Positions 9,655-23,104 of a DNA stretch of 64,000 nt are shown here, in pieces; the first letter of the stretch is position 1, and every line of letters starts with the position of its first letter. The notes below the pieces were generated by a model. It ran no database searches. It was given only the letters and a program-made list of their open reading frames with translations, and had not been told where the DNA came from. Location of the stretch: assembly GCA_030424865.1 (NCBI GenBank), contig JAUHVR010000010.1, positions 62,001 through 126,000 on the forward strand, read 5' to 3'. Position numbers and translations under genes: made by a program. This DNA comes from Alphaproteobacteria bacterium. GTDB taxonomy: Bacteria > Pseudomonadota > Alphaproteobacteria > Rhodobacterales > Rhodobacteraceae.

Positions 9655-10650
9655 ATGCAAAAGATCGTCCGCATATCGCCCCCGCAAGGTGAACAGACGT
9701 CTGACGAAGACGCGATCATCGCCGTCGTCGAAGCCGAGACACAGGCTTTTATCGATGATGACTTTGAAACTTGGTCGCGCTGTTGGGTGCACGAGGACCG
9801 CGCCACGGCGGTCTCGGTCACCTCGACCACGGGCATCGATGTTCAAAAGGGATGGACCGCCATCGCGAACGAGATGCAAGAGGTCATGAACAACGGTGCC
9901 GGATGCGACATGGTTGAGTTTCGCGACTCGAATTTTCGCGTTCAGGTGGCCGATGACACCGCGTGGATGGTCTATGACCAGTGGGCCAGGAACCGCAGCG
10001 GAGGTACCTGGGAATGCTTCGAAACCCGCCTGCTGGAACGGACCCCTGACGGGTGGAAAATTGTCTATTCCTCCTTCGTAGATCAGGGGCGGGGGTTCGG
10101 TGGGCCGGGCATGGTGGCCGTCGATGGCGCGGGCGCGATCGTATGGGCCACGCCCGAGGCGTTGGAGCGGCTGCGGCACCATCCGGTTCTGACGGTTTCC
10201 GCCGGACGGATCCGGGCGCAACGGCCAGCCTGGGATCATGTCTTGCAAGCCGCGATTGCCCGGGCCGGCAAATACCACGGCTTTTACGAACTCCGGCAGT
10301 TCGAGGACGAAACCGGCGGACCGTTTCACTATCCGGCCGTTCTGGGTGACACCGACGAGGGCGGCATTGCCGTTGTCACACTGGTTGTGCGCAACAGCAC
10401 GACCTACCTGATGTTCGACGGGGCGCGGTCACTGGACCGTCGTCTGTCGATTGCGCAGGCCGTCTTTGGTCTGTCCGATGGGCAACTGCGGGTTGCCCGG
10501 CACATCGCGGACGGGCAGGGCCCCAAGGGCGCGGCAAAGGCGCTGGGCATCAGCGTCAACACGGCGCGCACCCATCTGACGCGGCTTTATGAAAAGACCG
10601 GCGTCAATTCGCAGGCGGCGTTGGTCCGGATCCTGCTCAGCGTGGGTTAG
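9655..10650 (+). CDS. LuxR-type transcriptional regulator with N-terminal SnoaL/NTF2-like domain
   Basis: A 331-residue cytoplasmic regulator. Residues about 15-140 have the look of a SnoaL/NTF2-like sensor fold (DEDAIIAVVEAETQAF, then VADDTAWMVYDQW). A middle region of about 110 residues carries MVAVDGAGAIVWATPEA, typical of the segment before LuxR helix-turn-helix domains. Residues about 265-331 form the DNA-binding domain, with LSDGQLRVARHIADGQ and GISVNTARTHLTRLYEKTG. The start at 9655 is preferred; 9619 is an in-frame alternative inside the small ORF. The stop is shared end to end with the convergent MFS gene. Ligand and targets are unknown; the flanking CoA-transferase block and exporter are candidates. 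Confidence 0.8.
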   Translation: MQKIVRISPPQGEQTSDEDAIIAVVEAETQAFIDDDFETWSRCWVHEDRATAVSVTSTTGIDVQKGWTAIANEMQEVMNNGAGCDMVEFRDSNFRVQVADDTAWMVYDQWARNRSGGTWECFETRLLERTPDGWKIVYSSFVDQGRGFGGPGMVAVDGAGAIVWATPEALERLRHHPVLTVSAGRIRAQRPAWDHVLQAAIARAGKYHGFYELRQFEDETGGPFHYPAVLGDTDEGGIAVVTLVVRNSTTYLMFDGARSLDRRLSIAQAVFGLSDGQLRVARHIADGQGPKGAAKALGISVNTARTHLTRLYEKTGVNSQAALVRILLSVG

Positions 10651-11864
10651 TCCAACCGCAGCCGCCACATGGCATAGGCCAATAGCGCGAAGCATGCGCC
10701 CCCTGCGCTGAGAAAGGTAACGCGCAGGGCCATATCCCGGCCCAGGCCCGGCTCAAGCCAGGCAACAAGCGCGCCGGCAAAGAGCGCGCCCAGCGGCATC
10801 GATCCCCAACCGAAGAAGCGGTAGATGCTGTTGACGCGGCCCAACAGCTCGGGCGGGATGCGGCGCTGACGCCAGGACACGGTGATCACATTCCACAGCA
10901 TTGCGGCCGCCATGACGCAGAACAGCGCGATCCCCATCAGCACGCCCGAGGTGCTTAGCCCGACCGTCGCATAGCCAAGGCCCCAGACGGCAATCGACAG
11001 ATAGAGGCATGGCTGCGTTCCCAGCAGCGTCACGCAGCGCGGGGCCAAAAGGCTGCCCGTGATCGCGCCCACGGCGGCGACGGACAGAACGAACCCATAG
11101 CCATAAGACGACAGCGCCAGAACATCCTGCGCAAACAGCACCTGCACGGTCATCGTGCCCATCGAGATGAAGTTCGCGAGCCCCAGCACGATGGCCAGCC
11201 GCAGCAGCGTCGCGTCCCGACGCATGAAGGTCAGGCCCTCGACCAGAGCCTTGCCAAAACTCGACGTGCGTTTGGGCCGGGGCGTCAGCGAGATCATCCA
11301 GACCAGACCCGCCGCCAGCACCAGCAGCGCCGCATCCAGTCCAAAGGGAATGCCGATCCCGGCGGCGATCAGGAAACCCGCCAGGGGCGGGCCGATGAAC
11401 TGGCCGGTCAGTTGCTCGCTGCTCCAAAGCTGACCGTTTGCGGCCTCCAGGTCCTGGGACTGGACAATCGAGGGCAGGATCGTTTGGGCGGCGTTGTCGC
11501 GCAGCACCTCGGCAGAGCCCAGCAGAAAGGCCAGCCCGGCCAGAACCCAGACGGCGCCGGGACCCGTGTCACCGGTGGCCAGCAGCAGGATCGCCAGCAC
11601 GATGGCGGCGCGCAGCAGATCGGCGCGGGCGATCAGTTTGCGGTGGTCGGCTGCATCGATGATCACCCCAGCGGGGATCGAGAAGAGCAGCCAGGGCAGT
11701 CGCCCGGCGGCGGCGACTGCGCCGATGGCGACCGGGTCTTGTGACATCAGCGTCGCAAGCCAGGGCAGAGCCAGCAGAATCAGCCCGTCACCAAGGTTGG
11801 TCAGCGTGCCCGCGCTGAACAGCAGGCGGTAGTTTCGGTTTCTCACCAGCAGGGGGGCGGCCAT
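10647..11864 (-). CDS. MFS transporter (EntS-like, 12 membrane segments)
   Basis: A 405-residue inner-membrane protein with about twelve hydrophobic segments and the family loop PAGVIIDAADHRKLIARADLLRA between segments 2 and 3. The sequence NRNYRLLFSAGTLTNLGDG at the start is typical of the transmembrane secretion effector (EntS-like) branch of the major facilitator superfamily, which exports small molecules including siderophores. Its 3' end overlaps the stop of the convergent LuxR-type gene by four bases. No strong ribosome site is seen before the ATG, so the start is the usual family position rather than proven. The substrate is unknown. Confidence 0.85.
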   Translation of the reverse strand: MAAPLLVRNRNYRLLFSAGTLTNLGDGLILLALPWLATLMSQDPVAIGAVAAAGRLPWLLFSIPAGVIIDAADHRKLIARADLLRAAIVLAILLLATGDTGPGAVWVLAGLAFLLGSAEVLRDNAAQTILPSIVQSQDLEAANGQLWSSEQLTGQFIGPPLAGFLIAAGIGIPFGLDAALLVLAAGLVWMISLTPRPKRTSSFGKALVEGLTFMRRDATLLRLAIVLGLANFISMGTMTVQVLFAQDVLALSSYGYGFVLSVAAVGAITGSLLAPRCVTLLGTQPCLYLSIAVWGLGYATVGLSTSGVLMGIALFCVMAAAMLWNVITVSWRQRRIPPELLGRVNSIYRFFGWGSMPLGALFAGALVAWLEPGLGRDMALRVTFLSAGGACFALLAYAMWRLRLD

Positions 11865-12178
11865 AGGGTCACTCGATCAATAGAGGTGAGGCAAAGGTTG
11901 CATGCCAATCTGCCCATCGCAAGCTGGCGCGCGTGACGGGACATCAGCGGCCGGCATAATCCTTTGGTTTATGCTGCTGGGTGCTGGTCTTCTTGCATAT
12001 TGCGCCGGGCTGTCATCGGGCTTTTATGCCCAAGCGGACCCGCCGGTCACCACTCTTTCGGGTCCGCCGCCCGGGTCGCGTTTTGTGTGACGATTGCCCC
12101 TAGTTCATGGTCGCACGACCCGGGCGGCCCTTCAGATCCGGCACTCTTTCGCCTCGTGTGTTCACGGATTTTCCCTGA
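11865..12178. other. intergenic stretch between MFS gene and uppP
   Basis: Both flanking genes run leftward. The only coding candidate here is the short rightward frame listed separately. The right end carries a rightward terminator, which would be unexpected if nothing were transcribed in that direction. Otherwise I see no recognisable gene or repeat. Confidence 0.5.
11902..12090 (+). CDS. possible 62-aa single-span membrane peptide
   Basis: A rightward frame starting at an ATG behind a purine-rich GAGGCAAAGG segment. It encodes one hydrophobic stretch (residues about 18-42) and a Pro/Gly-rich tail, and has no recognised family. The main reason to list it is the rho-independent terminator that follows on the same strand, about 90 bp downstream, which implies a rightward transcript here. 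It could equally be the body of a non-coding RNA or chance. Confidence 0.25.
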   Translation: MPICPSQAGARDGTSAAGIILWFMLLGAGLLAYCAGLSSGFYAQADPPVTTLSGPPPGSRFV

Positions 12179-12204
12179 ATCCCGGCTTTGGCCGGGATCT
12201 TTTT
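12179..12204 (+). terminator. rho-independent terminator, rightward
   Basis: An 8-bp perfect stem (ATCCCGGC at 12179-12186 with GCCGGGAT at 12191-12198), a 4-nt loop and then CTTTTT. The T-run is on the + strand only, so it fits a rightward transcript better than the leftward uppP gene whose stop codon lies two bases to the right. Confidence 0.65.
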
Positions 12205-12205
12205 G

Positions 12206-13009
12206 TCAGGTGTACGCGTAGATCAGCAACCCGATGCCCAGCACGACGCGATAGATCACGTAGGGCGTGAAGCTGACCGAGCGCAGCAGGCGCATCATGA
12301 TGGCCAACGTCGCCAATGCCGAGACAAAGGCCAAGGCCGCCGCAATCGCACCCAATCGGGCGGCCTCTGCGTCGGCTGTCGCAGCCACCTCGGCGCCCAA
12401 CAGGACGCCCGAGGCAAGGATCGTCGGAATCGACATCAGCATTGCAAGCCGCGCACCGTCTTCGCGGGCATAGCCCAGCTGCCGCGCCGCCGTGATGGTG
12501 ATGCCGGACCGCGAGGTGCCGGGGATCAGGGCCACCGCCTGCCACAGGCCCATCACGATGGCGTCGCGCAGGTTCCAGTCCGCGCTGCGCTTCGTCGTGC
12601 CGCCGGTCTGGTCCGCCCAGTACAGCACAACGCCAAAGACCAGCATCGTCCATCCGATCACCGCGACCGAGCGCAAGGCGTCGTCAAAACCCGTGACCTT
12701 CAATGCCAGCCCGAACAGCACCACGGGCACCGTCGCGATGGCCAGCAAAAAGGCCAGACGCGACCCATCCGTGTCGATGCGGCCCGTCAGAAGCCGGGGT
12801 ATGCCGGCCGCCGCCCGTCCAACATCGGACCAGAAGTACAGCACGACCGCGCCCAGTGTTCCCAGATGCACTGCAACATCAATGACCTGTCCCTGATCGG
12901 CGAATCCTGTTAGATTCGGCAGCAGTATCAGGTGTCCGGATGACGAGATCGGCAGGAATTCGGTAATCCCCTGGATGAGCGCCAGAATAATCAGTTGCGT
13001 GAGAGTCAT
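12206..13009 (-). CDS. uppP: undecaprenyl-diphosphate phosphatase
   Basis: A 267-residue integral membrane protein that removes a phosphate from undecaprenyl diphosphate so that the lipid carrier for peptidoglycan and other surface polymers can be reused. Both signature regions are present: QGITEFLPISSSGH near the N-terminus, with E17 and H26 in the positions of the acidic and His active-site residues, and PGTSRSG in the second half with the catalytic Arg. Length matches the family. It is divergent from gltD across a 220-bp AT-rich gap, so it probably has its own promoter there. Confidence 0.95.
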   Translation of the reverse strand: MTLTQLIILALIQGITEFLPISSSGHLILLPNLTGFADQGQVIDVAVHLGTLGAVVLYFWSDVGRAAAGIPRLLTGRIDTDGSRLAFLLAIATVPVVLFGLALKVTGFDDALRSVAVIGWTMLVFGVVLYWADQTGGTTKRSADWNLRDAIVMGLWQAVALIPGTSRSGITITAARQLGYAREDGARLAMLMSIPTILASGVLLGAEVAATADAEAARLGAIAAALAFVSALATLAIMMRLLRSVSFTPYVIYRVVLGIGLLIYAYT

Positions 13010-13230
13010 CGTCGGATCCTGATCTCGGGTTTGGGGTCATCGTATAACCCACTGATTTCGAATGAGAAGCTTAAATTTAAGTCCGATGTGATACCTATTT
13101 TTCAAAAAAATTTGACCAAAAAAGCAATGTTTGCGTTTGCAGAAAGAAAAAAGGTAACTGTTTCTGACTTTTCAAGCGGACCTTCCTCCCTTAAAGAGGC
13201 CCGACCTAGGACATACCCAAGGGGACACTC
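13010..13230. promoter_or_regulatory. AT-rich divergent promoter region between uppP and gltD
   Basis: A 220-bp gap whose middle (13060-13165) is strikingly A/T-rich compared with its surroundings. It contains TTGACC at 13112-13117 and TTGCGT at 13131-13136 with TAACTG at 13155-13160, both imperfect sigma-70-like elements for rightward transcription of gltD. AGGGGAC just before the gltD ATG is its ribosome site. No operator was recognised. Confidence 0.4.
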
Positions 13231-14667
13231 ATGGCCAAGCAGCCTATGCTCAAATTCGTCAAGATCGACCGCGACATGCCTCAAAAGCGTGCCGCCGAGA
13301 CCCGCAACAAGGATTTTGACGAAATCTATGCCGAATACGCCGATGCAAAGGCAAAAGAGCAGGCCAGCCGCTGCAGCCAGTGTGGCGTGCCTTATTGCCA
13401 GTCGCATTGCCCGCTGCACAACAACATCCCCGACTGGCTGAAACTGACCGCAGAGGGCCGCCTGAAAGAGGCCTACGAGGTCAGCCAGGCCACCAACACC
13501 TTTCCCGAAATCTGTGGCCGTATCTGCCCGCAGGACCGTCTGTGCGAAGGCAACTGCGTGATCGAACAGTCGGGCCACGGTACCGTGACGATTGGCTCGG
13601 TCGAGAAATACATCACCGACACGGCATGGGAAAAAGGCTGGGTTCAGCCGATCGCACCTGCGCAGGAACGTGCGCAGTCGGTGGGCATCATCGGCGCGGG
13701 CCCCGGAGGTCTGGCCGCCGCCGACGTGCTGCGCCGCGCGGGCCTGCAGGTTACCGTCTATGACCGCTACGACCGCGCGGGCGGGCTGCTGACCTATGGC
13801 ATCCCCGGCTTCAAGCTGGAAAAGGACGTTGTCGTTCGCCGCAATCAGCAGTTGGAAAAGGGCGGCGTGCATTTCCGCCTGAACTGCAACGTGGGCGAGG
13901 ATCTCTCGTTCGAAGAGATCCGCGAACAGCACGACGCGGTGATCATCGCCACTGGCGTCTACAAATCCCGCGATCTGGGTGGCCCGGGTTCGGGCGCTGA
14001 CGGCATCGTGCGAGCAATCGACTATCTGACCGCCTCGAACCGGTCCGCCAACTTTGGCGACACCGTGCCCGAGTTTGAAAGCGGCGAACTGAACGCGGCT
14101 GGCAAAAAGGTTGTCGTGATCGGCGGTGGGGACACCGCGATGGACTGTGTGCGCACCGCAATCCGTCAGGGCGCGGAAAGCGTCAAATGCCTGTATCGCC
14201 GTGACCGCGCCAACATGCCCGGCTCGCAGCGCGAGGTGCAGAACGCCGAGGAAGAGGGCGTGCAGTTCGAATGGCTGACCGCGCCCAAGGGCTTTACGGG
14301 TGACAAAGTCGAGGGCGTGATCGTCGAGAAGATGCGCCTGGGTCTGCCCGATGCCTCGGGCCGTCAGTCGCCCGAAGTGATCGAACGGTCGGACTATGTC
14401 GAACCCGCCGATCTGGTGATCAAGGCGCTGGGCTTCTCGCCCGAGGATCTGCCGACGCTTTGGGGCGCGCCCGAACTGGAGGTGACCCGCTGGGGCACCG
14501 TCAAGGCCGAGTTCACCACGGGCCGCACTGCGCTGCCGGGCGTCTACGCTGTGGGTGACATCGTGCGCGGCGCCTCGCTGGTCGTCTGGGCCATCCGCGA
14601 CGGACGCGACTGCGCCGAGGCCGTTCTGGCCGATCTGACCGCCAAGACGGCTGTCGCTGCGGAATAA
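13231..14667 (+). CDS. gltD: glutamate synthase (NADPH) small chain
   Basis: A 478-residue beta subunit of NADPH-dependent glutamate synthase. It takes electrons from NADPH and passes them through its FAD and Fe-S clusters to the large chain, supporting glutamine + 2-oxoglutarate to two glutamates. The N-terminal part has the two cysteine groups CSQCGVPYCQSHC and CGRICPQDRLCEGNC for [4Fe-4S] clusters. GIIGAGPGGLAAADVL binds FAD and VVIGGGDTAMDC binds NADPH. Length is normal. It leads a rightward cluster with a periplasmic protein gene and gltB. Confidence 0.96.
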   Translation: MAKQPMLKFVKIDRDMPQKRAAETRNKDFDEIYAEYADAKAKEQASRCSQCGVPYCQSHCPLHNNIPDWLKLTAEGRLKEAYEVSQATNTFPEICGRICPQDRLCEGNCVIEQSGHGTVTIGSVEKYITDTAWEKGWVQPIAPAQERAQSVGIIGAGPGGLAAADVLRRAGLQVTVYDRYDRAGGLLTYGIPGFKLEKDVVVRRNQQLEKGGVHFRLNCNVGEDLSFEEIREQHDAVIIATGVYKSRDLGGPGSGADGIVRAIDYLTASNRSANFGDTVPEFESGELNAAGKKVVVIGGGDTAMDCVRTAIRQGAESVKCLYRRDRANMPGSQREVQNAEEEGVQFEWLTAPKGFTGDKVEGVIVEKMRLGLPDASGRQSPEVIERSDYVEPADLVIKALGFSPEDLPTLWGAPELEVTRWGTVKAEFTTGRTALPGVYAVGDIVRGASLVVWAIRDGRDCAEAVLADLTAKTAVAAE

Positions 14668-14715
14668 GCAACGCAGAGTGCACATTGACGACTTTGCTTG
14701 ATGGAGGTCGCTGAC

Positions 14716-15261
14716 ATGAGACTTTTCATGATGGCCGGAGCGATGCTGATTGGCGCGACGTCGGCCTTTGCCTCGGACCAACCCTATGCGGGGCAGCAGG
14801 CCCGCGACATCGCGTCGTTGTCCCAATCGGACATTGATGTGTTGTTGGCAGGCGGTGGCTGGGGATTGGCAAAACCGGCCGAACTGAACGGATATCCGGG
14901 ACCGGCACATATCCTTGAACTGGCTGACGAACTGCAATTGTCCGCCGAGCAGCTTGCACAGGTGACGCAGATCTTTGAGGCCATGCAAAAAGAGGCACAG
15001 GCTTTGGGTCGGGTCTATGTCGACACCGAGGCGCACCTGTCCAAGATGTTCCGCGCAGGCCACGCAAACCCGGCCATGTTGACCAGTTTGTTGGACACCT
15101 CGTCCAAAACGCTGGCGGACCTGCGGAACGTGCATCTGAGCGCTCATTTGAAAGCGACACCGCTTTTGACCGAAGCGCAGCGACAGCTTTACGCCGAACT
15201 GCGTGGCTATGGCGACAGCCATGGCCATGACGCGAAACACAACCACTCTGGTGACCACTGA
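14716..15261 (+). CDS. Spy/CpxP-like periplasmic protein with His-rich tail
   Basis: A 181-residue secreted protein. GGAGGT at 14703-14708 selects the ATG at 14716, which opens a clean signal peptide ending near TSAFA. The mature part is helical, with two LTxxQ-like elements (ELQLSAEQLAQ and LLTEAQRQLY), the pattern of Spy, CpxP and zinc-resistance-associated proteins that act as periplasmic chaperones or metal sensors. The last 14 residues are rich in His and Asp (HGHDAKHNH), suggesting metal binding. It sits between gltD and gltB, two genes for one cytoplasmic enzyme, with short gaps on both sides. The reason for that placement is not evident. Confidence 0.7.
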   Translation: MRLFMMAGAMLIGATSAFASDQPYAGQQARDIASLSQSDIDVLLAGGGWGLAKPAELNGYPGPAHILELADELQLSAEQLAQVTQIFEAMQKEAQALGRVYVDTEAHLSKMFRAGHANPAMLTSLLDTSSKTLADLRNVHLSAHLKATPLLTEAQRQLYAELRGYGDSHGHDAKHNHSGDH

Positions 15262-15281
15262 AGCCTTTGGAGGACATTGCC

Positions 15282-19820
<4,539 letters not shown>

Positions 19821-19840
19821 TCCGAGCCAAACTACAACCC

Positions 19841-19871
19841 AAGGGGGCCGCGATGTCGCTGCCCCTTTTTT
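19841..19871 (+). terminator. rho-independent terminator after gltB
   Basis: AAGGGG at 19841-19846 pairs with CCCCTT at 19862-19867 across a GC-rich loop, followed by a run of six T on the + strand. It lies 20 bp after the gltB stop and probably ends the gltD-gltB transcript. Confidence 0.75.
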
Positions 19872-19936
19872 GGTTTAAGCCCCTGATTTTGCGAAGTGCG
19901 GAAGCCATGCTAGCCTGATCACGGGAGGAAGGATTC

Positions 19937-20308
19937 ATGACGTTCAAAAAACTCGTTCTCGCAAGCGCGGTAATCGGCGCGCTTGGAACACCTTCGCTGG
20001 CCGGACAATGCGGCTACCAGCAGTGCTGGGGGGCCGTGGGCATCGGTCCCGGCGGCGCCTGGGGCTTTTCGCACAGCTATCCTTCGGAACAGCAGGCCTA
20101 TGATCGGGTCGTGGAAGAGTGCCAGTGGAACTGCGACGTGATCCAGACGTTCTGGGACACCTGCGGGTCGATTGCTTCGGCCTCGAACGGGGCCTGGGGT
20201 TTTGCCACGCGGCTCTATCGCGATGACGCGCAAAGCGCTGCGTTGGATCAATGCTGGCAGTACGGTGGCAACGATTGCACGGTGACCGTCTGGGCATGTT
20301 CGCCCTGA
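19937..20308 (+). CDS. secreted DUF4189-type protein, 123 aa
   Basis: A small exported protein. The first 22 residues are a signal peptide (ending near PSLAG). The mature part is Cys-rich and contains two WGAVGIGP/WGFATRLY-like repeats, each followed by an A-x-x-x-AL-x-x-C element, the pattern of DUF4189 domains. Six or more cysteines suggest disulfides in the periplasm. GGGAGGAAGG just upstream is a strong ribosome site. Its function is unknown; it stands alone between gltB and mtgA. Confidence 0.7.
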   Translation: MTFKKLVLASAVIGALGTPSLAGQCGYQQCWGAVGIGPGGAWGFSHSYPSEQQAYDRVVEECQWNCDVIQTFWDTCGSIASASNGAWGFATRLYRDDAQSAALDQCWQYGGNDCTVTVWACSP

Positions 20309-20383
20309 GGTCTGTTAGAGGTTAACAGGTCCGCCGCTCTGCAGTAGAACAGTTGTCAAAATGGCACGGGCACACGACAGAGC

Positions 20384-21088
20384 ATGGCAAAGAAGACACC
20401 AAGCGGCGCGCGCAAGTTTCGACCGATGCGCTGGCTTGGGCGTTACCTTCTGCGTGGGATATCCATCGTGTTCCTGATCGCTTCGGCGGCGGTGTTTCTG
20501 TTCGCGGTCATCGATCCGCCGACAACTTATTACATCCAACAGGAAAAGGCGCGCCTGGGCGGGGTCGACCGGCAATGGGTCCCGGCCGAGGAAATCGCGC
20601 CGGTGATGTTCCGGTCCGTTGTTGCGGCCGAGGATGCAAATTATTGCAACCATTGGGGGTTTGACGTGGCGGCCTTGCGCAGCGCCATTGCTGACGGCGG
20701 GGCGCGCGGTGCCTCGACGATCAGTCAGCAGGTCGTCAAGAACGTCTATCTGTGGCAGGATCGCAGCTATACCCGCAAGGTGATCGAGGCGGCGATGACG
20801 CCGCTGGTCGAGGCGCTGTGGTCCAAACGCCGGATCCTCGAGGTCTATCTGAACGTGATCGAATTCGACGAAGGCGTCTTTGGGGTCGAGGCCGCCGCGC
20901 GCCACTATTTCGGTGTCGGCCCCGAGGCCTTGACCGCAACACAGGCGGCGCGACTTGCGGCGGTGCTGCCGTCACCCAAGACCCGGTCGGCGTCGAAACC
21001 GACGGCCGCCTTGCGCAAGCGCGCCGCCAGCATCAAGGACGGGGCCGCGACCATCGACCGGGACGGGCGTGCCTCGTGCTTTCAGTGA
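20384..21088 (+). CDS. mtgA: monofunctional biosynthetic peptidoglycan transglycosylase
   Basis: A 234-residue membrane-anchored glycosyltransferase (family GT51) that polymerises lipid II into glycan strands. One transmembrane helix spans residues about 22-43. VVAAEDANYCNHWGFD carries the catalytic Glu83 and GASTISQQVVKN is the second signature. VYLNVIEFDEGVFGVEAAARHYFG completes the domain. There is no transpeptidase part, matching MtgA length. Together with uppP it places two cell-wall genes in this stretch, but they are not in one operon. Confidence 0.95.
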   Translation: MAKKTPSGARKFRPMRWLGRYLLRGISIVFLIASAAVFLFAVIDPPTTYYIQQEKARLGGVDRQWVPAEEIAPVMFRSVVAAEDANYCNHWGFDVAALRSAIADGGARGASTISQQVVKNVYLWQDRSYTRKVIEAAMTPLVEALWSKRRILEVYLNVIEFDEGVFGVEAAARHYFGVGPEALTATQAARLAAVLPSPKTRSASKPTAALRKRAASIKDGAATIDRDGRASCFQ

Positions 21089-21238
21089 CCACGAGGGAAA
21101 CCGATCCGGCGCGCGCCTTGCGGCTGCGTCACTTTCGCGGATTTTGGCAAGGCGCTTTGCCTGAGGTACCGGCCCGCCTTGCACCCTGCCGCGTTTCGCG
21201 TCACACAAGGGACACCACCCCAAGACATAGATGAGCCG

Positions 21239-21904
21239 ATGGCCCGACTGTACCACGTTCCCCTGTCTCCGTTCTGCCGCAAGGTCCGCCTGAGCCTGGC
21301 CGAAAAGAAGATCGAATGTGAGCTTGTGGAAGAACGCTATTGGGAAAAGGACGCGGATTTCCTGCGCCGCAATCCCGCAGCCAAGGTGCCGGTGCTGAAG
21401 ATCGACACCAAGACGATGGCCGAAAGTGCGGCGATCTGTGAGTACCTGGAAGAGAAGTTTCCCGAACCGCCCTTGATGCCGCGCCATGCGGAGGCGCGTT
21501 ACGAGGTGCGGCGGCTGGTGGGCTGGTTCGACGACAAGTTTCACAACGAGGTGACCTCGAAGCTGCTTTATGAGCGCGTGAACAAGAAGATCACCGGGCA
21601 GGGCTTTCCCGACAGCGGCAACGTCAAGGCGGGCGCGCGGGCGATCAAGTATCACCTGGATTACATGAACTGGCTTCTGGAGCACCGGCGCTGGCTGGCG
21701 GGCGATGCCATGACGCTGGCGGATTTTGCTGCTGCGGCGCATCTGTCGTCGCTGGACTATATCTCGGACGTGGACTGGAACCGCAGCGAGGTGGTCAAGG
21801 ACTGGTATGCCAAGATCAAGTCGCGACCGGCCTTCCGGGGCATTCTGGCCGATCAGATCTCTGGCTTTCCGCCGCCGTCACATTATGCAGATCTGGATTT
21901 CTGA
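21239..21904 (+). CDS. fzlA: glutathione S-transferase-fold protein, probably FzlA (FtsZ-binding)
   Basis: A 221-residue protein with an N-terminal thioredoxin-like domain ([17 protein letters not shown], then AKVPVLK and [11 protein letters not shown]) and an all-helical GST C-terminal domain ending in HYADLDF. In alphaproteobacteria this close GST relative, with the SPFCRKVRL start and adjacent queG, corresponds to FzlA. That protein binds FtsZ filaments and is needed for constriction in Caulobacter. I base the name on remembered family sequence, so an ordinary GST remains possible. The ATG at 21239 is chosen because it directly starts the first beta strand; an in-frame earlier start adds 20 unlikely residues. 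Confidence 0.72.
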   Translation: MARLYHVPLSPFCRKVRLSLAEKKIECELVEERYWEKDADFLRRNPAAKVPVLKIDTKTMAESAAICEYLEEKFPEPPLMPRHAEARYEVRRLVGWFDDKFHNEVTSKLLYERVNKKITGQGFPDSGNVKAGARAIKYHLDYMNWLLEHRRWLAGDAMTLADFAAAAHLSSLDYISDVDWNRSEVVKDWYAKIKSRPAFRGILADQISGFPPPSHYADLDF

Positions 21905-21919
21905 ACGGCTGGCCGGGTC

Positions 21920-21985
21920 AGGGGGGCTGTCTGCCCCCCTCTGCCTGCGGCATTCACCCCCCGAGGATATTTTTGGCAAAAAGAA
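21920..21985 (+). repeat. GC hairpin plus GAGGATATTTTTGG intergenic element
   Basis: An 8-bp stem (AGGGGGGC with GCCCCCCT, 21920-21940) is followed by a short spacer and CCCCCCGAGGATATTTTTGG running to 21976, then AAAAAGA. I recall closely similar strings between genes in many Rhodobacteraceae, so this is probably a dispersed intergenic repeat. It sits between fzlA and queG and may also serve as terminator and as ribosome site for queG. Confidence 0.5.
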
Positions 21986-21987
21986 AC

Positions 21988-23061
21988 ATGGAAGGGTTTA
22001 AGGGCCTTCTGGAAGGTGAGGCACGGGCGATCGGGTTTTCCGGGCTGTCGGTGTGCCGGCCCTGGGACGTGCCACAGGTGCCGGCGCGGTTGGCGGCCTT
22101 TCTCGAGGCCGGGTATCACGGGCAGATGGGATGGCTGGCAGACCGCAGCCATTGGCGTGGGGCGCCGCAGGTGCTGTGGCCCGAGGCGCGCTCGGTCATC
22201 GTGCTGGCGGAAAACTACGGGCCCGATTTCGATCCGATGGAGGGACTGGCGCATCCCGAGACCGGTTTGATCAGTGTCTATGCGCAGAACCGGGATTACC
22301 ACGATGTGGTCAAGAAACGGCTCAAGCGCCTTGCGCGGTGGATGATCGAGGCCGCCGTGAAGGCGGGCATGGATGCGCCCGAGGTCAAGGTTTTCGTGGA
22401 TACTGCCCCGGTGCCGGAAAAACCGCTGGCGCAGGCGGCGGGGATGGGCTGGCAAGGCAAGCATACCAATCTGGTCAGCCGCGAGCTGGGCAGTTGGTTC
22501 TTTCTGGGCTCGATCTTTACGACGCTGGAGCTGCCGGTGGACGGGGCAGAGGTAGATCACTGCGGGTCGTGCCGCGCCTGTCTGGATGTCTGCCCGACCG
22601 ATGCTTTCCCCGCGCCGTATCAGCTGGATGCGCGGCGCTGCATCTCTTATCTGACCATCGAGCACCACGGCCCGGTGGATGTCGCCTTGCGGCCATTGTT
22701 GGGGAACCGGATCTATGGCTGCGACGATTGTCTGGCGGCCTGCCCCTGGAACAAGTTTGCGCAGGCCGCGTCAGAGGCGAAGTACCACGCGCGGGACGCG
22801 TTGCGGCGTCCGTCGCTGGCAGAGCTGGCGGCGCTGGACGATGCGGCGTTTCGGGCATTTTTCTCGGGCTCGCCGATCAAGCGGATCGGGCGCAACCGGT
22901 TTGTGCGCAACGTTCTGTATGCGATCGGGAATTCCGGGTCGGCAGAACTGCTGCCCGTGGCGCAGGGGCTTTGCGACGATCCCGATGCCACGGTGGCCGA
23001 TGCGGCCCGTTGGGCCGTCTCGCGACTGAAGCCTGTCGCAAACGGACGCGCCAAATCCTGA
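21988..23061 (+). CDS. queG: epoxyqueuosine reductase
   Basis: A 357-residue cytoplasmic cobalamin and [4Fe-4S] enzyme that reduces epoxyqueuosine to queuosine at tRNA position 34. Two ferredoxin-type clusters are visible: [16 protein letters not shown] and [37 protein letters not shown] is the family signature before them, and the C-terminal HEAT-like end is present. The ATG at 21988 is used; an in-frame TTG at 21973 with GAGG at 21963-21966 is an alternative that would put the start inside the intergenic repeat. Confidence 0.93.
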   Translation: MEGFKGLLEGEARAIGFSGLSVCRPWDVPQVPARLAAFLEAGYHGQMGWLADRSHWRGAPQVLWPEARSVIVLAENYGPDFDPMEGLAHPETGLISVYAQNRDYHDVVKKRLKRLARWMIEAAVKAGMDAPEVKVFVDTAPVPEKPLAQAAGMGWQGKHTNLVSRELGSWFFLGSIFTTLELPVDGAEVDHCGSCRACLDVCPTDAFPAPYQLDARRCISYLTIEHHGPVDVALRPLLGNRIYGCDDCLAACPWNKFAQAASEAKYHARDALRRPSLAELAALDDAAFRAFFSGSPIKRIGRNRFVRNVLYAIGNSGSAELLPVAQGLCDDPDATVADAARWAVSRLKPVANGRAKS

Positions 23062-23104
23062 GCGCGGGCTACATCCGCGGAAACCTTTTGGAGATCCTTG
23101 AACC

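Noticed and set aside
13102-15258. 718-codon leftward open frame opposite gltD and the Spy-like gene
   Set aside because: It mirrors real genes with clear family motifs; GC-rich third positions leave antisense frames open. No ribosome site or homology.
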